Positions 52,223 through 63,798 of a stretch of 64,000 nt of DNA are shown here, in pieces (the first letter of the stretch is position 1; each line of letters starts with the position of its first letter). The notes under the pieces were generated by a model. The model was not told the DNA's origin. It saw nothing but the letters and a program-made list of their open reading frames with translations, and searched no databases. A program made the translations under genes and the position numbers. Source of the DNA: Glycine soja (taxonomy: Eukaryota > Streptophyta > Magnoliopsida > Fabales > Fabaceae); NCBI RefSeq assembly GCF_004193775.1, contig NC_041010.1, positions 39,979,562-40,043,561 of the forward strand, given 5' to 3'.

Positions 52223-55200
52223 ATGTCAACTGCCCCCGCGCCGTCTTCGCCGCCGGCGAATAACGGCACCGCGCCTCCGCCGTCAACTCCGGCCACTCCC
52301 TCCGCACCGCCTCCCGCCACACCTTCCGCGCCGCCACCCTCAACTCCGTCGTCTCCTCCGCCGGCAACTCCGTCGTCTCCTCCGCCGGCGACACCTTCCT
52401 CGCCACCTCCGGCAACTCCTTCCTCTCCCCCTCCGGCGACTCCCTCTTCTCCTCCACCGTCCACTCCTTCTGCTTCTCCTCCACCGTCCACTCCAACCAC
52501 GCCATCGACTTCTCCGCCGTCGCCGCCGTCGACATCGCCACCGTCGCCACCCAGTGGCGGCAGCACTCCGAGTCCACCGTCTCGGAGCTCGCCCTCTCCT
52601 CCGTCCGGATCGAGCCCGACCACTCCGTCGCCTCCGTCGTCTTCCTCGTCGAGCATTTCGACCGGCGTGGTGGTCGGAATCGCCGTTGGGGCTGTGGCGG
52701 TTCTTCTTGTGTTGAGCATTCTCTGCATATGCTGTCGGAAGAAGAAGAGAAGACGTGATGAAGAGTACCATGCTCCGCCGCCGCAGCAGCAGCAACCGCC
52801 GCGGGGACCTAAAGGTGAGTGAGCATTAGCTACAAAAAAGTGTTTTTTTTTCACCTTTGATCTAATGTTAGTGAAAAAGCCTTGCATGTTTTTGCTTATT
52901 TTATTAATTTTTTTATTTTTTTATTTTTAAGGTTTGAGTAAATTATGTGTAGTTTCAACATGTTTTCAATGTTTAATCCCTTAGTTTATTCTCCGACTCT
53001 TGCTGAATCTCGTTGCTTATGATGCCACATGATTAACCATGTAAAGCTAGCTGCTATTATTTTCTTATGTTATTATTTGTTTTAGGTTTTTTTTTATTAG
53101 TTAAGTTTTGTTCTAATTCTTGAAGAAATGAATGGTTCCTTATTTTGTGTCTTTGTATGATGTTCAATGGTGTATTCAAAGTCTAATGATAATTAGGCTT
53201 TGTTTGGATAAACTTCTCTATAGGCACTTAGAGAAGAAAACAAGAAGGTAAAATGAATTTTTGAAAAGTTCAGATGAGAGTTTTTATAAAAGCTGAATTT
53301 CCTAAGTTGATTTTAGTTCTAATTCTTCAAGAAATGAATGGCTCTTTACTTTGTGTCTTTTGGTGATGTTCAAAGGTATTCAATTCAAATCCAATGATAA
53401 TTACTCATTTCAAGCTGTTTTCTTCACAATTGTTAGATGGTGCATATGGTGGTCCCCCAGGCCAATGGCAACACAATGTTCCTCCTCCTCAAGATCATGT
53501 GGTCTCAATGATGCCTCCAAAGCCATCGCCACCGCCTGCTCCACCAGCTTATGCTGGTCAACCTCCCCCACCACCGCCTCCTTTCATCATCAGCAGTGGC
53601 GGATCTGGATCAAACAATTCAGGCGGTGAATTTCTTCCTCCTCCTTCTCCAGGAATTTCATTGGGGTTCTCTAAGAGCACATTCACGTATGAGGAGTTGG
53701 CACGCGCAACTGATGGCTTCTCTGATGCCAACCTCCTTGGACAAGGAGGATTTGGATATGTGCACAGAGGAATTCTTCCCAACGGCAAGGAGGTGGCAGT
53801 GAAGCAATTGAAGGCTGGAAGCGGGCAAGGGGAGCGTGAATTCCAAGCTGAAGTTGAGATAATTAGCCGTGTCCATCACAAGCATCTTGTTTCTTTGGTT
53901 GGATACTGCATCACTGGGTCCCAGAGGCTGCTTGTTTATGAATTTGTTCCCAACAACACATTGGAATTCCATTTGCATGGTTGGTACCTCTGGTTTTAGC
54001 TTTCTATCACAAAATTCCTTTTAAATTCTGTTTAGTTGGTCCATCTTTTCTGCTGAGAGTGGGCTAGGCACCAACCACCAATACTATTGTGTGTTGTGGC
54101 ATAATGCTTTTGGTGGAGGCGGTTTTGATGGTTATTTGCACTACAGGAAAAGGGAGACCTACCATGGATTGGCCCACAAGACTAAGAATTGCTTTAGGAT
54201 CTGCTAAGGGACTGGCGTATCTTCATGAAGATTGTATGTTTAGTACCCTTGACTTTGATTTCTTCAATTGTAATTAATTTATGTCGACCTAAATATTGTT
54301 TTTTGATTTTCTGTATGTTCAGGTCATCCTAAGATCATCCATCGTGATATCAAATCTGCCAACATCCTTCTGGATTTTAAGTTTGAAGCAAAGGTGTGTT
54401 GTTCTGTTATGGGTTTGGGTCTTCCTCACAAGTGCAAAAGTTGATAAAACAACTGCCCATTGTCTACTAATTGATAAAACAACTTCCATTGTTCTATATA
54501 GTGGTGATAGAATTGTTTAGTAACACGACCTTTGTTTTTTGTTGACAGGTTGCAGATTTTGGTCTTGCAAAGTTTTCTTCTGATGTCAATACCCATGTTT
54601 CTACTCGAGTGATGGGGACTTTTGGGTAGGAACAATTCTATCTATCTTCTTAAGAACCTTGGATATCACAATGAAAAGTAGTTTGTTTGTTGATCTGTTA
54701 TTAGTCGATGAATTAATTTATTACGATATTCTTTAATGAGATGAAATAAAGAGGGTACATCATAAGCTCAAAACCTCAATCTTTCAACTTTTGAAGTGAA
54801 CTATTTTGTCTTTGTGCTGTGCCATGTGTTTATTGTTGTCAGTTTTCGTTGGTAAGTAAAACCAACAATAAGTTGGCTCATATTTTGTTGTTTGGCATTG
54901 TATTTCAAACTCATGAGATATGCATCAATTGCTACTTACAGGTATTTGGCTCCAGAATATGCTTCTAGTGGAAAACTCACAGACAAATCAGATGTTTTCT
55001 CCTATGGAATCATGCTCCTTGAGTTAATAACCGGACGACGGCCAGTTGATAAAAATCAAACTTACATGGAGGATAGTTTGGTAGATTGGGTAAGTATTAT
55101 GGAGCTCTTTCTTTCTGGACCTGATCATCGCTTGCAACTATAAACTCATAATGTGTATACATTTTATGAAACAGAGAGGTTTCTGTTTTTCTTTTTCTTG

Positions 55201-55934
55201 AACATTGTGCCACAGAGCAGCTCATAACTAAAACCATCTTTATCATCTCAGGCTAGGCCTTTGCTCACACGAGCTTTGGAAGAGGATGATTTTGATTCTA
55301 TTATTGACCCAAGGCTCCAGAATGACTATGATCCTCATGAGATGGCACGAATGGTGGCTTCTGCTGCGGCTTGCATACGTCATTCGGCAAAGCGTCGACC
55401 AAGGATGAGCCAGGTAAAATTAAAGTTTGTTGTCATTTGTCAAGTATCAATATGCTAAGCTCATACTTAATTCTCCAATACATAGGGCAGTATAATGTCT
55501 TGTATTGGTATATATTTAGAATGAAGAATCTTGAAATTGGTCTGTGATTCGAGAACATGAACATGCAATATGGGAGAATATATCTATTGACTCTGATAAC
55601 ATGACAACACAAACTACAGGTTGTCCGCGCTCTCGAAGGAGATGTCTCTCTAGCAGATCTGAATGAAGGAATAAGACCTGGACACAGCACTATGTATAGT
55701 TCTCATGAAAGCTCAGATTATGACACTGCACAGTACAAGGAAGACATGAAAAAGTTCAGGAAAATGGCATTGGGAACTCAGGAGTATGGTGCAAGCAGTG
55801 AGTACAGTGCCGCTACAAGTGAGTATGGTTTAAACCCATCAGGCTCAAGTAGTGAAGCACAGAGCCGCCAAACCACAAGGGAAATGGAAATGAGAAAGAT
55901 GAAGAACAATCAAGGTTTCAGTGGAAGTTCTTGA
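52223..55934 (+). CDS. PERK1: Proline-rich receptor-like protein kinase, PERK1-like
   Basis: Eight exons join in phase: 52223-52814, 53437-53979, 54147-54233, 54323-54393, 54549-54625, 54942-55089, 55252-55413 and 55620-55934, giving 664 residues. Residues 1-147 are an extracellular Pro/Ser/Thr-rich domain with repeated TPSSPPPA units; like other PERKs it lacks a clear signal peptide. A transmembrane helix spans about 148-171, followed by RKKKRRR. After a second Pro-rich juxtamembrane stretch (about 223-267) the kinase shows the loop GQGGFGYV (299-306), VAVK lysine 320, HRDIKSAN (414-421), DFG (434-436) and APE (460-462), so it should be active. The C-terminal tail ([26 protein letters not shown]) matches Arabidopsis PERK1. 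PERKs sense the cell wall, wounding and growth cues at the plasma membrane. Confidence 0.95.
52285..52492 (+). repeat. In-frame 24-bp minisatellite in PERK exon 1
   Basis: Eight or so units of 24 bp encode variants of TPS(S/A)PPPA in the extracellular domain. The unit consensus is near ACTCCGTCGTCTCCTCCGCC. The units differ mainly at third codon positions, so the protein repeat is kept while the DNA diverges. GC content is far above the flanks. Confidence 0.85.
53111..53403. repeat. Direct duplication in PERK intron 1
   Basis: TTCTAATTCTT(G/C)AAGAAATGAATGG begins at 53111 and again at 53317; similarity continues through TTTTGTGTCTTT, GATGTTCAA and CAATGATAATTA or its variant, ending at 53195 and 53403. 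Between the copies, 121 bp start with GGCTTTGTTTGGATAAACTT, resembling the terminus of some plant hAT-type elements. Confidence 0.7.
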
Positions 55935-58150
55935 TCCTTGGCCAACTATTTCTGCCTTTATCTTTTGTATAAAGTCTATATATCCTTGATTTCTTGCCAA
56001 TGTCACAGTTGATTGCTTTACTGACATCTTTGGAGAGACTTACCGATTACTATTATTTTTTCCCTCCTTCACATATGATCATCTTTTGAATTGTATTTAT
56101 CAGGGTATACAACAAAATAACAACAATTCGATTCTTTCATTATTTTTTTTCCTTATTCAGCTTTAGTGCTGGAAATGGATTGGCATCAAACCTTGTTTTC
56201 CATTGTTGCTCATATGTCAATTTTTAGGTAGTTGGAAGTGGGCTGGTTTTGTTAATGCGTTGGTATCAAACTTTTTGTATGGTATTTACTTGTGTGTGTG
56301 AAGCTCAAAATTTAAATGTTTCTACCTAGTTGATTTGTCGTTGATGACAACAATGAGTCTTACCAAAAAAAGAAGACAGCAATGAGTTGCACCCACGTTG
56401 GGTTTGGTCAATGTTCAACCATTCATGTGAGGGAACTATAATTCAGCCTTTAAACGTAGGGAAAACCAAGTTGGTAGGTTTCAAATTATGGTCTGTTTAG
56501 GAATTTCAAAAGTCGAATTAGTTTGAATTGGTTTGAAGAAAAAAGAAAACGATGAATTGAATTAAATCAAACCAAATAACTTTTTGTTAATATGATGAGT
56601 TACGGTGACCGATAATCTTATTTTTTAAATGTGTAAAATTCAATTTTTAGATTCATGTGTACGACATAATAAAGTTAAAAATTTTCAATTCCTTAAATAA
56701 ATTTAAAGATTATTCTCTAGTTCTGGATTAGGGAATACCTTAGGTCTAGAAAAGAAAAATTTTATTTGTTTTTTCAATCTTATTCAATTTAATTAGACCG
56801 AGTCATATATACCAATTTTTATATAGTCGCCTGTTATTTTGGTCGTTCCTCCATGTGGATAGTAAGATTCATGCATGTTAGGATAATGTAAAAGGGTATA
56901 TATATATCATTTGCAGTGACAGAGGATTTATGTGACATGCGTTGAATCATTAAACTAAAGATTCAGACAACCACAACTAACTAGCTCATCATTTGCTGGC
57001 TCCACGAACCCCACACGGTTTCTGCAAAGTCAGCATGCGCATTCTCATCATCAATTTGCAAAAAGGATCATTAGTTGACTCAGCTCCACTCTGAAGAAAA
57101 AATGATGTTTTGTTTTCAACATTTTTATATCCATAACTGAGTGTTTATAAACTTAATTTTACATGATGTGAATTTAGAAAACTTTTATATTGTAAAAAGT
57201 TTGAAATGGAATAATTGATGTTGAGAAACTGTTACGCTTGTAATAATTTTTTTAAGGTCAAAACTCAATCTAAAAACAAAATTATGTTTTTTTTTCCACC
57301 TTAAATTAGACATGCTTTCAGACACACAAGTCATTTTATTTCAAAAGAATTAAAAAAATCACAAATTATGTTTTCAAAAAACTTACACGTTTAGTGGTCA
57401 AAGAAATGGTTTTAAAAAACAAAAAATAAAAATACCACAAAAAAAATAATAATACTTGGGCCAAAGGCCCTAAGAGAAGGAACCGTACATTGCTTCCTCA
57501 CTTCCCACATTGCTTAAGAAACAATATGAAAAGCACAGGAAGTAATTCTTTAACGATAAAAAAAATCCCATTTGATTTGATTGAATTGAATTTAAATTTT
57601 GAACTAAGTTGATGACATAAGATAATTTTTTTCTTCAAAATAGATCTAATTCATTCCATAAACTGCCCTAAAAAATAAAAATAAAAATAAGATAAGATTA
57701 ATGAGGTGATATAAAAAGCAGGAAGATAGACCATTTAGGATAAAAAAAATATCAAATTATTTTACATAATCATGACAACTCAACAATTCACCGTATATAA
57801 TAAATTTATTAATTTTTAAAATAATTCAAATGTGATTTGTGATTGAGTTTATTTTATACTATCATTACATAAATATTAAACTCATTATTATTATTATCAT
57901 TTTAAAATGCTGTAATGGATTTTTCGGATTCCTATAAAACTTGACGAAAATGAGATTGATAATCTTAAAATATAAATTTGTTTCTTTTAAACTTAGATGT
58001 GGGGAGAGTCAAACTTGTTCCGCTACCTCTCGATCTCTACTGCTATGTCCAAATTGGACTAGATTTCGTTGGCTTCTTACACAAAAAATGAAGTCATTTT
58101 AGAAGATTGTTTCTGTAAAGTTTGTGTTGTCAAAAAAACCAAACACTTCC
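55935..58150. other. PERK 3' flank and intergenic spacer
   Basis: The first 200-400 bp are likely PERK 3' untranslated sequence. The rest is AT-rich. The block at 56480-56830 has TTTGAATTGG/AATCAAACCAAA motifs like the dispersed repeats at 2040-2230 and 8130-8830. No gene is seen. Confidence 0.5.
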
Positions 58151-58579
58151 CACACCATATATAAAAGAATAAAAAAAGTGGATCGATGAATCAAGAATCT
58201 AAGAATCAAATAAGTGGATGAATGAAGAATCAAACGGTAAAAGGCAACGGCAGTAGACAGATAGATAAAAGTGGTTTTGAAAATATATTACAGAATTAGA
58301 TGCTACATAGTTAAAAATTTCTTTTAGAAATTGCAGACCGGTAACAAAACATTTATAATGCTCAACCAAACCAACTAAGCACCTTCTTGGTATAATTAAA
58401 TTATTCTGCAGAAGAATAACGTTTCCAAAGACTGACAATTCTGCAATGTGTATTTATAATTTTGCTATGTGAACATACAAGCCATTCTAACCAGTTTGGT
58501 AATAACCCAATATTAATTTCTCAGTAAGTGCACATGCACTACATTCCTCATATTGAAAGTGATCTCCACCCTCAACTAA

Positions 58580-59035
58580 ACTTATCCATTCCATTCCACT
58601 TTGTTGATCAGTAGAAATGGGGAACAGTCTACGTGTTGTTCTGGAAAATTATATTGGGAGTGCTCCATTTCCTTGCCATCTACAGCTCCAAACATCATCA
58701 TTGGCCTTTCTGTGAATCATCGTTCTAACAAGTGGATGAAGACAAACACGACCACTGATGCATGGGGTGGCGCTACTGACACCAAGGTTTACTTGTATGG
58801 GAGTGGAAACTGCAGGATGGGTCTTCTTGTTGAGGTGTGCCAGAAAAACAAAAACAGTGCCCATAATGAAGAGGTTAATGCAGTAGTTATTATGGCGCAC
58901 TATTTTGCTAACAGTAGCAGAACAGCTTTTAACGGATCATCAACTGAATCAGATATTGGCCTTTCTGTGGTCGCAAAGTTTGGATCATTATCCAATATAA
59001 ATGGCGATTTGGATATAACAGTGGAGGGTCCTTAG
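58580..59035 (+). pseudogene. Unrecognised protein fragment, copy 1 of a tandem family
   Basis: A 151-codon open frame runs from a stop at 58577 to TAG at 59035 but has no ATG before codon 53. A splice acceptor (TTGATCAG) at 58611 would make it the last exon of a gene, though no upstream exon was found. The protein contains CCSGKLYWECSISLP, a hydrophilic NHRSNKWMKTNTTTDAWGG, YGSGNCRMGLLVEVC, VVIMAHYFANSS and GDLDITVEGP at the end. I cannot place it in a family. Copy 3 near 62521 keeps the frame of the WECSI segment (GKPCW...QWECSI), so this frame was once translated. The 5' flank (58150-58450) also resembles 61890-62130. It may be a real terminal exon or a decayed copy. Confidence 0.5.
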
Positions 59036-59499
59036 CAACACCCTTCTTCTGCATTATTTTACATGTTTGATCAAGTCAATAGAACCGGGATTTGGAAGCC
59101 TACCATGTGTTGGCAAATATTTTATTTGTAATTTTATATTTTAAATATATATTATCCTTTTCTTAAACAGTTTTTCTAAATATATTATGTTTACCAACTC
59201 AATTTTTTTAATCCGTTAAACTCCTATTATTTTGGGATTCAATATTAGGTGAATATTTTATTTTATTAACTTTAATTGATTTGTTAAGCTTGTTTTTCTC
59301 AATATTGGAAGTAACATTCACAGTTTAAAGATACTACACGTTAGGTTGAGCTTATATATCTCTTTGTTTGTTTAGCCAAGAAGATACAAGTAGAAAAAAC
59401 ATGTTTGTTATGCACTGCAAATGACAATATTTTTCTTCATCTAAATTTCTTCTCTTCGTGTTGTTATAAAAAAAATTATATTTTTGAGAGAAAAAATAT
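59036..59499. other. Flank of copy 1, AT-rich
   Basis: AT-rich DNA that probably includes the 3' flank of the unknown frame. No structure was recognised. Confidence 0.4.
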
Positions 59500-60022
59500 T
59501 GGTGTTCAAAAGGTTGGACAAGAATCTCTGTCTCAAAACTTCTCATGTCTTGTCATGTCAAGTATTAATAAAAAATTTTCTCATCCTTTCAACATCACTC
59601 CTCATTTGGTTCTACCCGCACAAAGGCATATCCCTCAAATTTCACGAAAGTCAATTTGATTTTTTTTCTCTTCATTGTAGTCAAGCAAAGACTTGCTCAA
59701 CCTTCATCTCCCACTCAAGATACATACATCTTTGGATCACAAGTCCCCTTAAAAGTAGGGATCATCACCTTCACTCCCTCAATCCCTTCCTCTCTTTGCC
59801 TACTTTCATTTCTTCTATGATTTCTTTTCTCTCTATACCTCTCATTCCTCCTTCCTCCCTCATCCTCTTTATACCCCTCATCTTCTCATATTTGTCCTCA
59901 CTTCTTTGCTCTATATTTTGAATCCTCACACTTAAAGTTTCATTACTCCTATGTATTCTTCCTAAACTCTTCCCATTTTCCTTTTTCATTCTCTTCATCC
60001 TTTCTTCATTTTCATAACTCAT
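59500..60022 (-). pseudogene. Ty3/gypsy gag relic
   Basis: Read on the minus strand, the relic begins with a basic, charged coiled-coil-like stretch (SYENEERMKRMKKENG) and ends in motifs typical of plant Ty3/gypsy gag: FKGTCDPKMY, LEWEMKVEQVF, DYNEEKK and KLTFVKFEGYAFV. The motifs lie in the right order but in different frames: one shift follows DPKMY, an in-frame stop follows EQVF, and another shift occurs in the poly-A run after NEEKK. No protease, polymerase or LTR is adjacent, so this is a truncated, non-functional remnant. Confidence 0.7.
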
Positions 60023-60807
60023 ATTCTTCTCACTTGATCACCAAGTTTAATCATCCCCGCCATGAGTCTTGCGGTTTTTGGAGATGGTGGAGTAACATCT
60101 CCACTTATAGAAGTCATACCTATTAGGAAAAGTTATTGCACAAGTAATAAACAAAATAGGACCTCACCATTTAACTTGGTGTTTCACTCAAGTTCGTGTA
60201 TTACTCTTTCAAGGCTTTTTCTTTTATAATATACACTCTTACCTTTTATCACTCTTACTCCTCTTTAGTTCTTAAGTAGAACCTTCAAGCTCAAAAGCGT
60301 GAAGTATTCAATGTGAAATATGTCACAAATCAAAACTCAACTCAAGAAGCCAAAAATAGAAATACTCACAAAATTAAGGAATTTTAATGACAAGTAAAAA
60401 TAATAAAAGAAATGCTAAAAAGGAATGTCAAGGAAGACAAACTAGAAGACTCCGAACTCGAAAAAAATTGTCCCAAGAATTGAACTAAGCTAGATGTAAA
60501 TAACTAACAAGACATTATTTTTTTTTAAGTATAAATATGCGAAATTTAGAAGGAAAACAATGCAAAACTTTTTTTTTGTTCCTTTCTTATTTCTGCATTT
60601 TGTTTTGCATTCAAATTTGTACACAAATTAGTGATTTGTCATATCCAAATATAGACATATAGACGGTAACAGAATCTTGACTTTAAATTTGAAAAACAAC
60701 TTCAATTATCCAAATCTAAATTATAACAGAATTTTGACTCTAAATTTAAAAACAAATTCTGATTCTAACAACTTCAATTATCTAAATGTGGATTCTAACA
60801 TAATTTA

Positions 60808-61089
60808 TTGTTGAATTTGAGACTTTTGTATCTTCTTATTTATTTTATTTTATTTCTAATACCATGTGCCCTCACTGTACTAATATTCGGAGGGACCGTA
60901 GCAAAATGTTTTGCCAGTCTGATAGCGGCGCCCAAGACAGTGATGGTGTTTCTACACCACCGCGACGTCGTGGCAGCCGGCAAAATGCAAGTATTGCCAA
61001 TGATTGAAGGTTCCGGGGGCATGCTAATGGTAGTTCCATTAGATGCAAATATTTTTACGCTAATAATTAAGGGAACATATCCTAACTAA
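60808..61089 (+). pseudogene. Unrecognised fragment, copy 2 of the tandem family
   Basis: After TTTTGCCAG the sequence TCTGATAGC..GACAGTGATGG parallels TCTGACAGTGAAGACAACGA in copy 3 (after TTTTTGCAG). The next 120 bp also align, for example GGCAAAATGCAA, ATTGAAGGTTC and GCATGCTAATGGTAGTT. The frames AAGKMQVLPMIEGSGG here and PPGKMQQVFPMMEGSRG in copy 3 correspond. The frame here that continues SDSG is stopped after 29 codons. The block is clearly more GC-rich than its flanks. It probably derives from one exon. Confidence 0.45.
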
Positions 61090-61879
61090 TTGTCATGTAC
61101 CTCAACCTTGGAGGAACAAAATAAATTTAGGTGTTTTTTTTTTTTTTGTACACAATAATTTTTGTATAGTTGGTGGTATTATGAAGAACCCAAGATGTCC
61201 TACATCGCGTTTATTTGTAATCTATTGTTGCTTGCAATTTTTTTTTATATATTATTAGCATGTTATTGATACTAGATATCAACTATTTTGTTGGATGATT
61301 AATTTTTTTTTAAAACCTAACTAATTTATCTTTGGTGGATTTATGTTTCTAATTAAGATTTTTTCACACATAAAATACAAATTTATGATCTTATTAAGAA
61401 AGTTAAGATCAATATCACTCTAATCAATTACTTATTGGTTAGTGGTTTAACTTTTAAATTTTTTTTCTCAATATAAAGTTGTACTTACAACACAACATAT
61501 CTATATATTGTTCATGTACTAACCATTAACCAACAAGTAGTTTGGTTATAGTGCTTTAATATATATAATTAATATTTTTTTAGCATATATACTTTTAAAC
61601 AAAGTACGTATAATTCACTAATAAATAAAACAAAATACTACTATTTAGCTTTCATTGTCAATTGTAATTGTGTTATATTCTATTATATTACGAACGTAAA
61701 GAATTATTGTTTTATAATATGAGAAAATTGTTTTAATATGTTTATGTTCTGTACTTCTGTATGATTTTTTTTTATTCTATTTTCAGCAGTTAAATATTTC
61801 TTGTTTTGCGCACAAAAGTTTAAGTCATTTAAGAAAATGGTTTTGAAACTCTATCAGAAGTTTTTATGTTGTTAAAGAG
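61090..61879. other. AT-rich spacer between copies 2 and 3
   Basis: AT-rich DNA with no recognisable feature. Confidence 0.5.
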
Positions 61880-62244
61880 AACACACTAACACCCACATTA
61901 GATATACAGAATAGAATAAGTGAAAGAATATCAAGAATCAAACAAATGGAAAAATCAAGAATCAAAGGCAACGGCCCTAGATAGAGAAAAGAGGTTTGAA
62001 AAATATGATAGAGAATTAGATGCTACGTGAGAAAACTAATCTGCGGAAAAATAACGCTTCCCTTGCAGTAGTGAGAATGAAAAGACGATTCTGTAATGTG
62101 TGTATTATATTTTTGCCATGTAAACATCCAAATCATGCTCATGAGAGAATCTTTGCAACCTTAATGTAATAACGCTTTATTTATAATTGAGCAGTGGTAC
62201 TACCACCGTACAAAATCATACACCCTTAAAACACCTTATAAAAC

Positions 62245-62278
<34 letters not shown>

Positions 62279-62788
62279 TTATTAAATATATTGAGTAATA
62301 AAATAATATACGTTAGGGGCGTTTGTGAATTTTTTTATTTTATAATTTTGTCATGTTAGCATTCCAACCATGCCAACCAGAGAAGACCTAATTACCCCCA
62401 CTATTTCAGCAATCTACAATGTTCCTCATATTATGTACCACATACACATTCTGTACCTTCAACTGATCAATTCCAATTTGTTGAGTTGTGCAATCAATTC
62501 CAACTGTATAAATATAAAAATGGGAAACCGTGTTGGTTGTTTTGTCAGTCACAGTGGGAGTGTTCGATTTTATTAAACTTAATAGGCTGACAGTGAATGT
62601 TTTTGCATAACAGAATGTTTTTGCAGTCTGACAGTGAAGACAACGATGGCCTGGTGTTCACATACCACCACGCCGTCGTGCCACCTGGCAAAATGCAACA
62701 AGTATTTCCAATGATGGAAGGTTCAAGGGGACATGCTAATGGTAGTTATACATTAGATGCAAAAACTTTTTTTTATGTTTCTAATTAA
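61880..62788 (+). pseudogene. Unrecognised fragment, copy 3 of the tandem family
   Basis: The left part (61890-62130) resembles the 5' flank of copy 1, sharing CAAGAATCAAA, AAAGGCAACGG, GAATTAGATGCTAC and AATAACG motifs. At 62521 a short stretch keeps the copy 1 frame around WECSI but is followed by a stop. After TTTTTGCAG, SDSEDNDG and PPGKMQQVFPMMEGSRG precede LDAKTFF and a stop at 62788. The parts match copy 1 (upstream) and copy 2 (downstream), which suggests that the ancestral gene had at least two exons. A TTA/ATT microsatellite lies inside. Confidence 0.45.
62247..62277. repeat. (TTA)n microsatellite
   Basis: About ten TTA/ATT trinucleotides inside copy 3 of the unknown tandem family. 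Confidence 0.9.
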
Positions 62789-63798
62789 GGGAAAATCCTA
62801 AGTTGATGTACCCAAATATATGTCACTCTAGTCTTATGATTGGTTCTTGTGATTATGTTTATGTTACCCTTTTTTTTATTATATATAGAAATTGTGAATC
62901 CCCAATTTTGCTTCATTTTTGAATTTCTATTTAAAAAAAAAATAAAAAAAAAGTATTGATTAAAAAAATTAATTAATGAAAAATTGCTGTTGAATAAATA
63001 TAAAAGAGTAAAAAGAAAAGAAGCAAACAAATCAAGCAAGAGACTCAGAAATGAAGAGGAAAGAGAACAAAATAAAGTGAAACAAACCCCCCTCCCACTC
63101 TGGGTTATGAATATTTTTGCTTTTGCTTTTGCTATTTTTTTTTTTCATTCTTCAATACAAAAACACTCTACCATGCTCTGTGAAGCATGTACACAATTTG
63201 AAGGCAATTTCTCGTGCTCTATTTTTAATGGTGGCGACTCGATTTTTATGAATATTTTTAGTTCCTCATCTAGTCGTGATTTTAGTTACAACATTCATAT
63301 GTAAGAACTAAATGAGGCAACTTGTCTTCTAAGCTTAATTCACTTGATTGGACTCAACTTCTTAGTGGAGTTACTTTCACTAATCCCAAAATGGGGAGCT
63401 TCCACATCCCATTCCCCTCCAACATGAGTTACTTCCATCAATTCCAAAATGGGAGTTTATATAACTTCCATATCCCAGCATCTTAAAAGTTAAAACACGA
63501 GTTATTAATTAAAACAAATTAATGAAATAACATAATAGTAATTAATTATAATTAGCTATACCAATAAGCATAAACATTGGACACATTATTTCACTATCAG
63601 AAAATTTGTGCATTAGAAAAGCATCCGAAACAGCAAAAATGTTACAACTCTAGGAAATAATAAAAAAAAAGGTAACTTATTTGGCTATTTTCCTACAGTG
63701 AAGCTGGTGGGAAAACTGGTGAATGATGTTACTATGGTAATGCTACAGGGGGCTTTCCTAGGAGGCTAGTGTTACAATTACATTAATGTAATGTTAAA
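62789..63798. other. Spacer and 3' flank of the right-edge gene
   Basis: AT-rich spacer. The part nearest 63798 probably contains the 3' untranslated region of the minus-strand gene entering from the right. The 106-codon frame at 62984-63304 has no recognised domain. Confidence 0.5.

Noticed and set aside
52084..52887. 267-codon minus-strand open frame rich in Gly/Asp/Glu, and further antisense frames over PERK exon 1
   Set aside because: They are antisense shadows of the GC-rich proline-coding exon; GGN-rich frames appear automatically opposite CCN codons. The plus strand has the correct PERK domains and splice sites.
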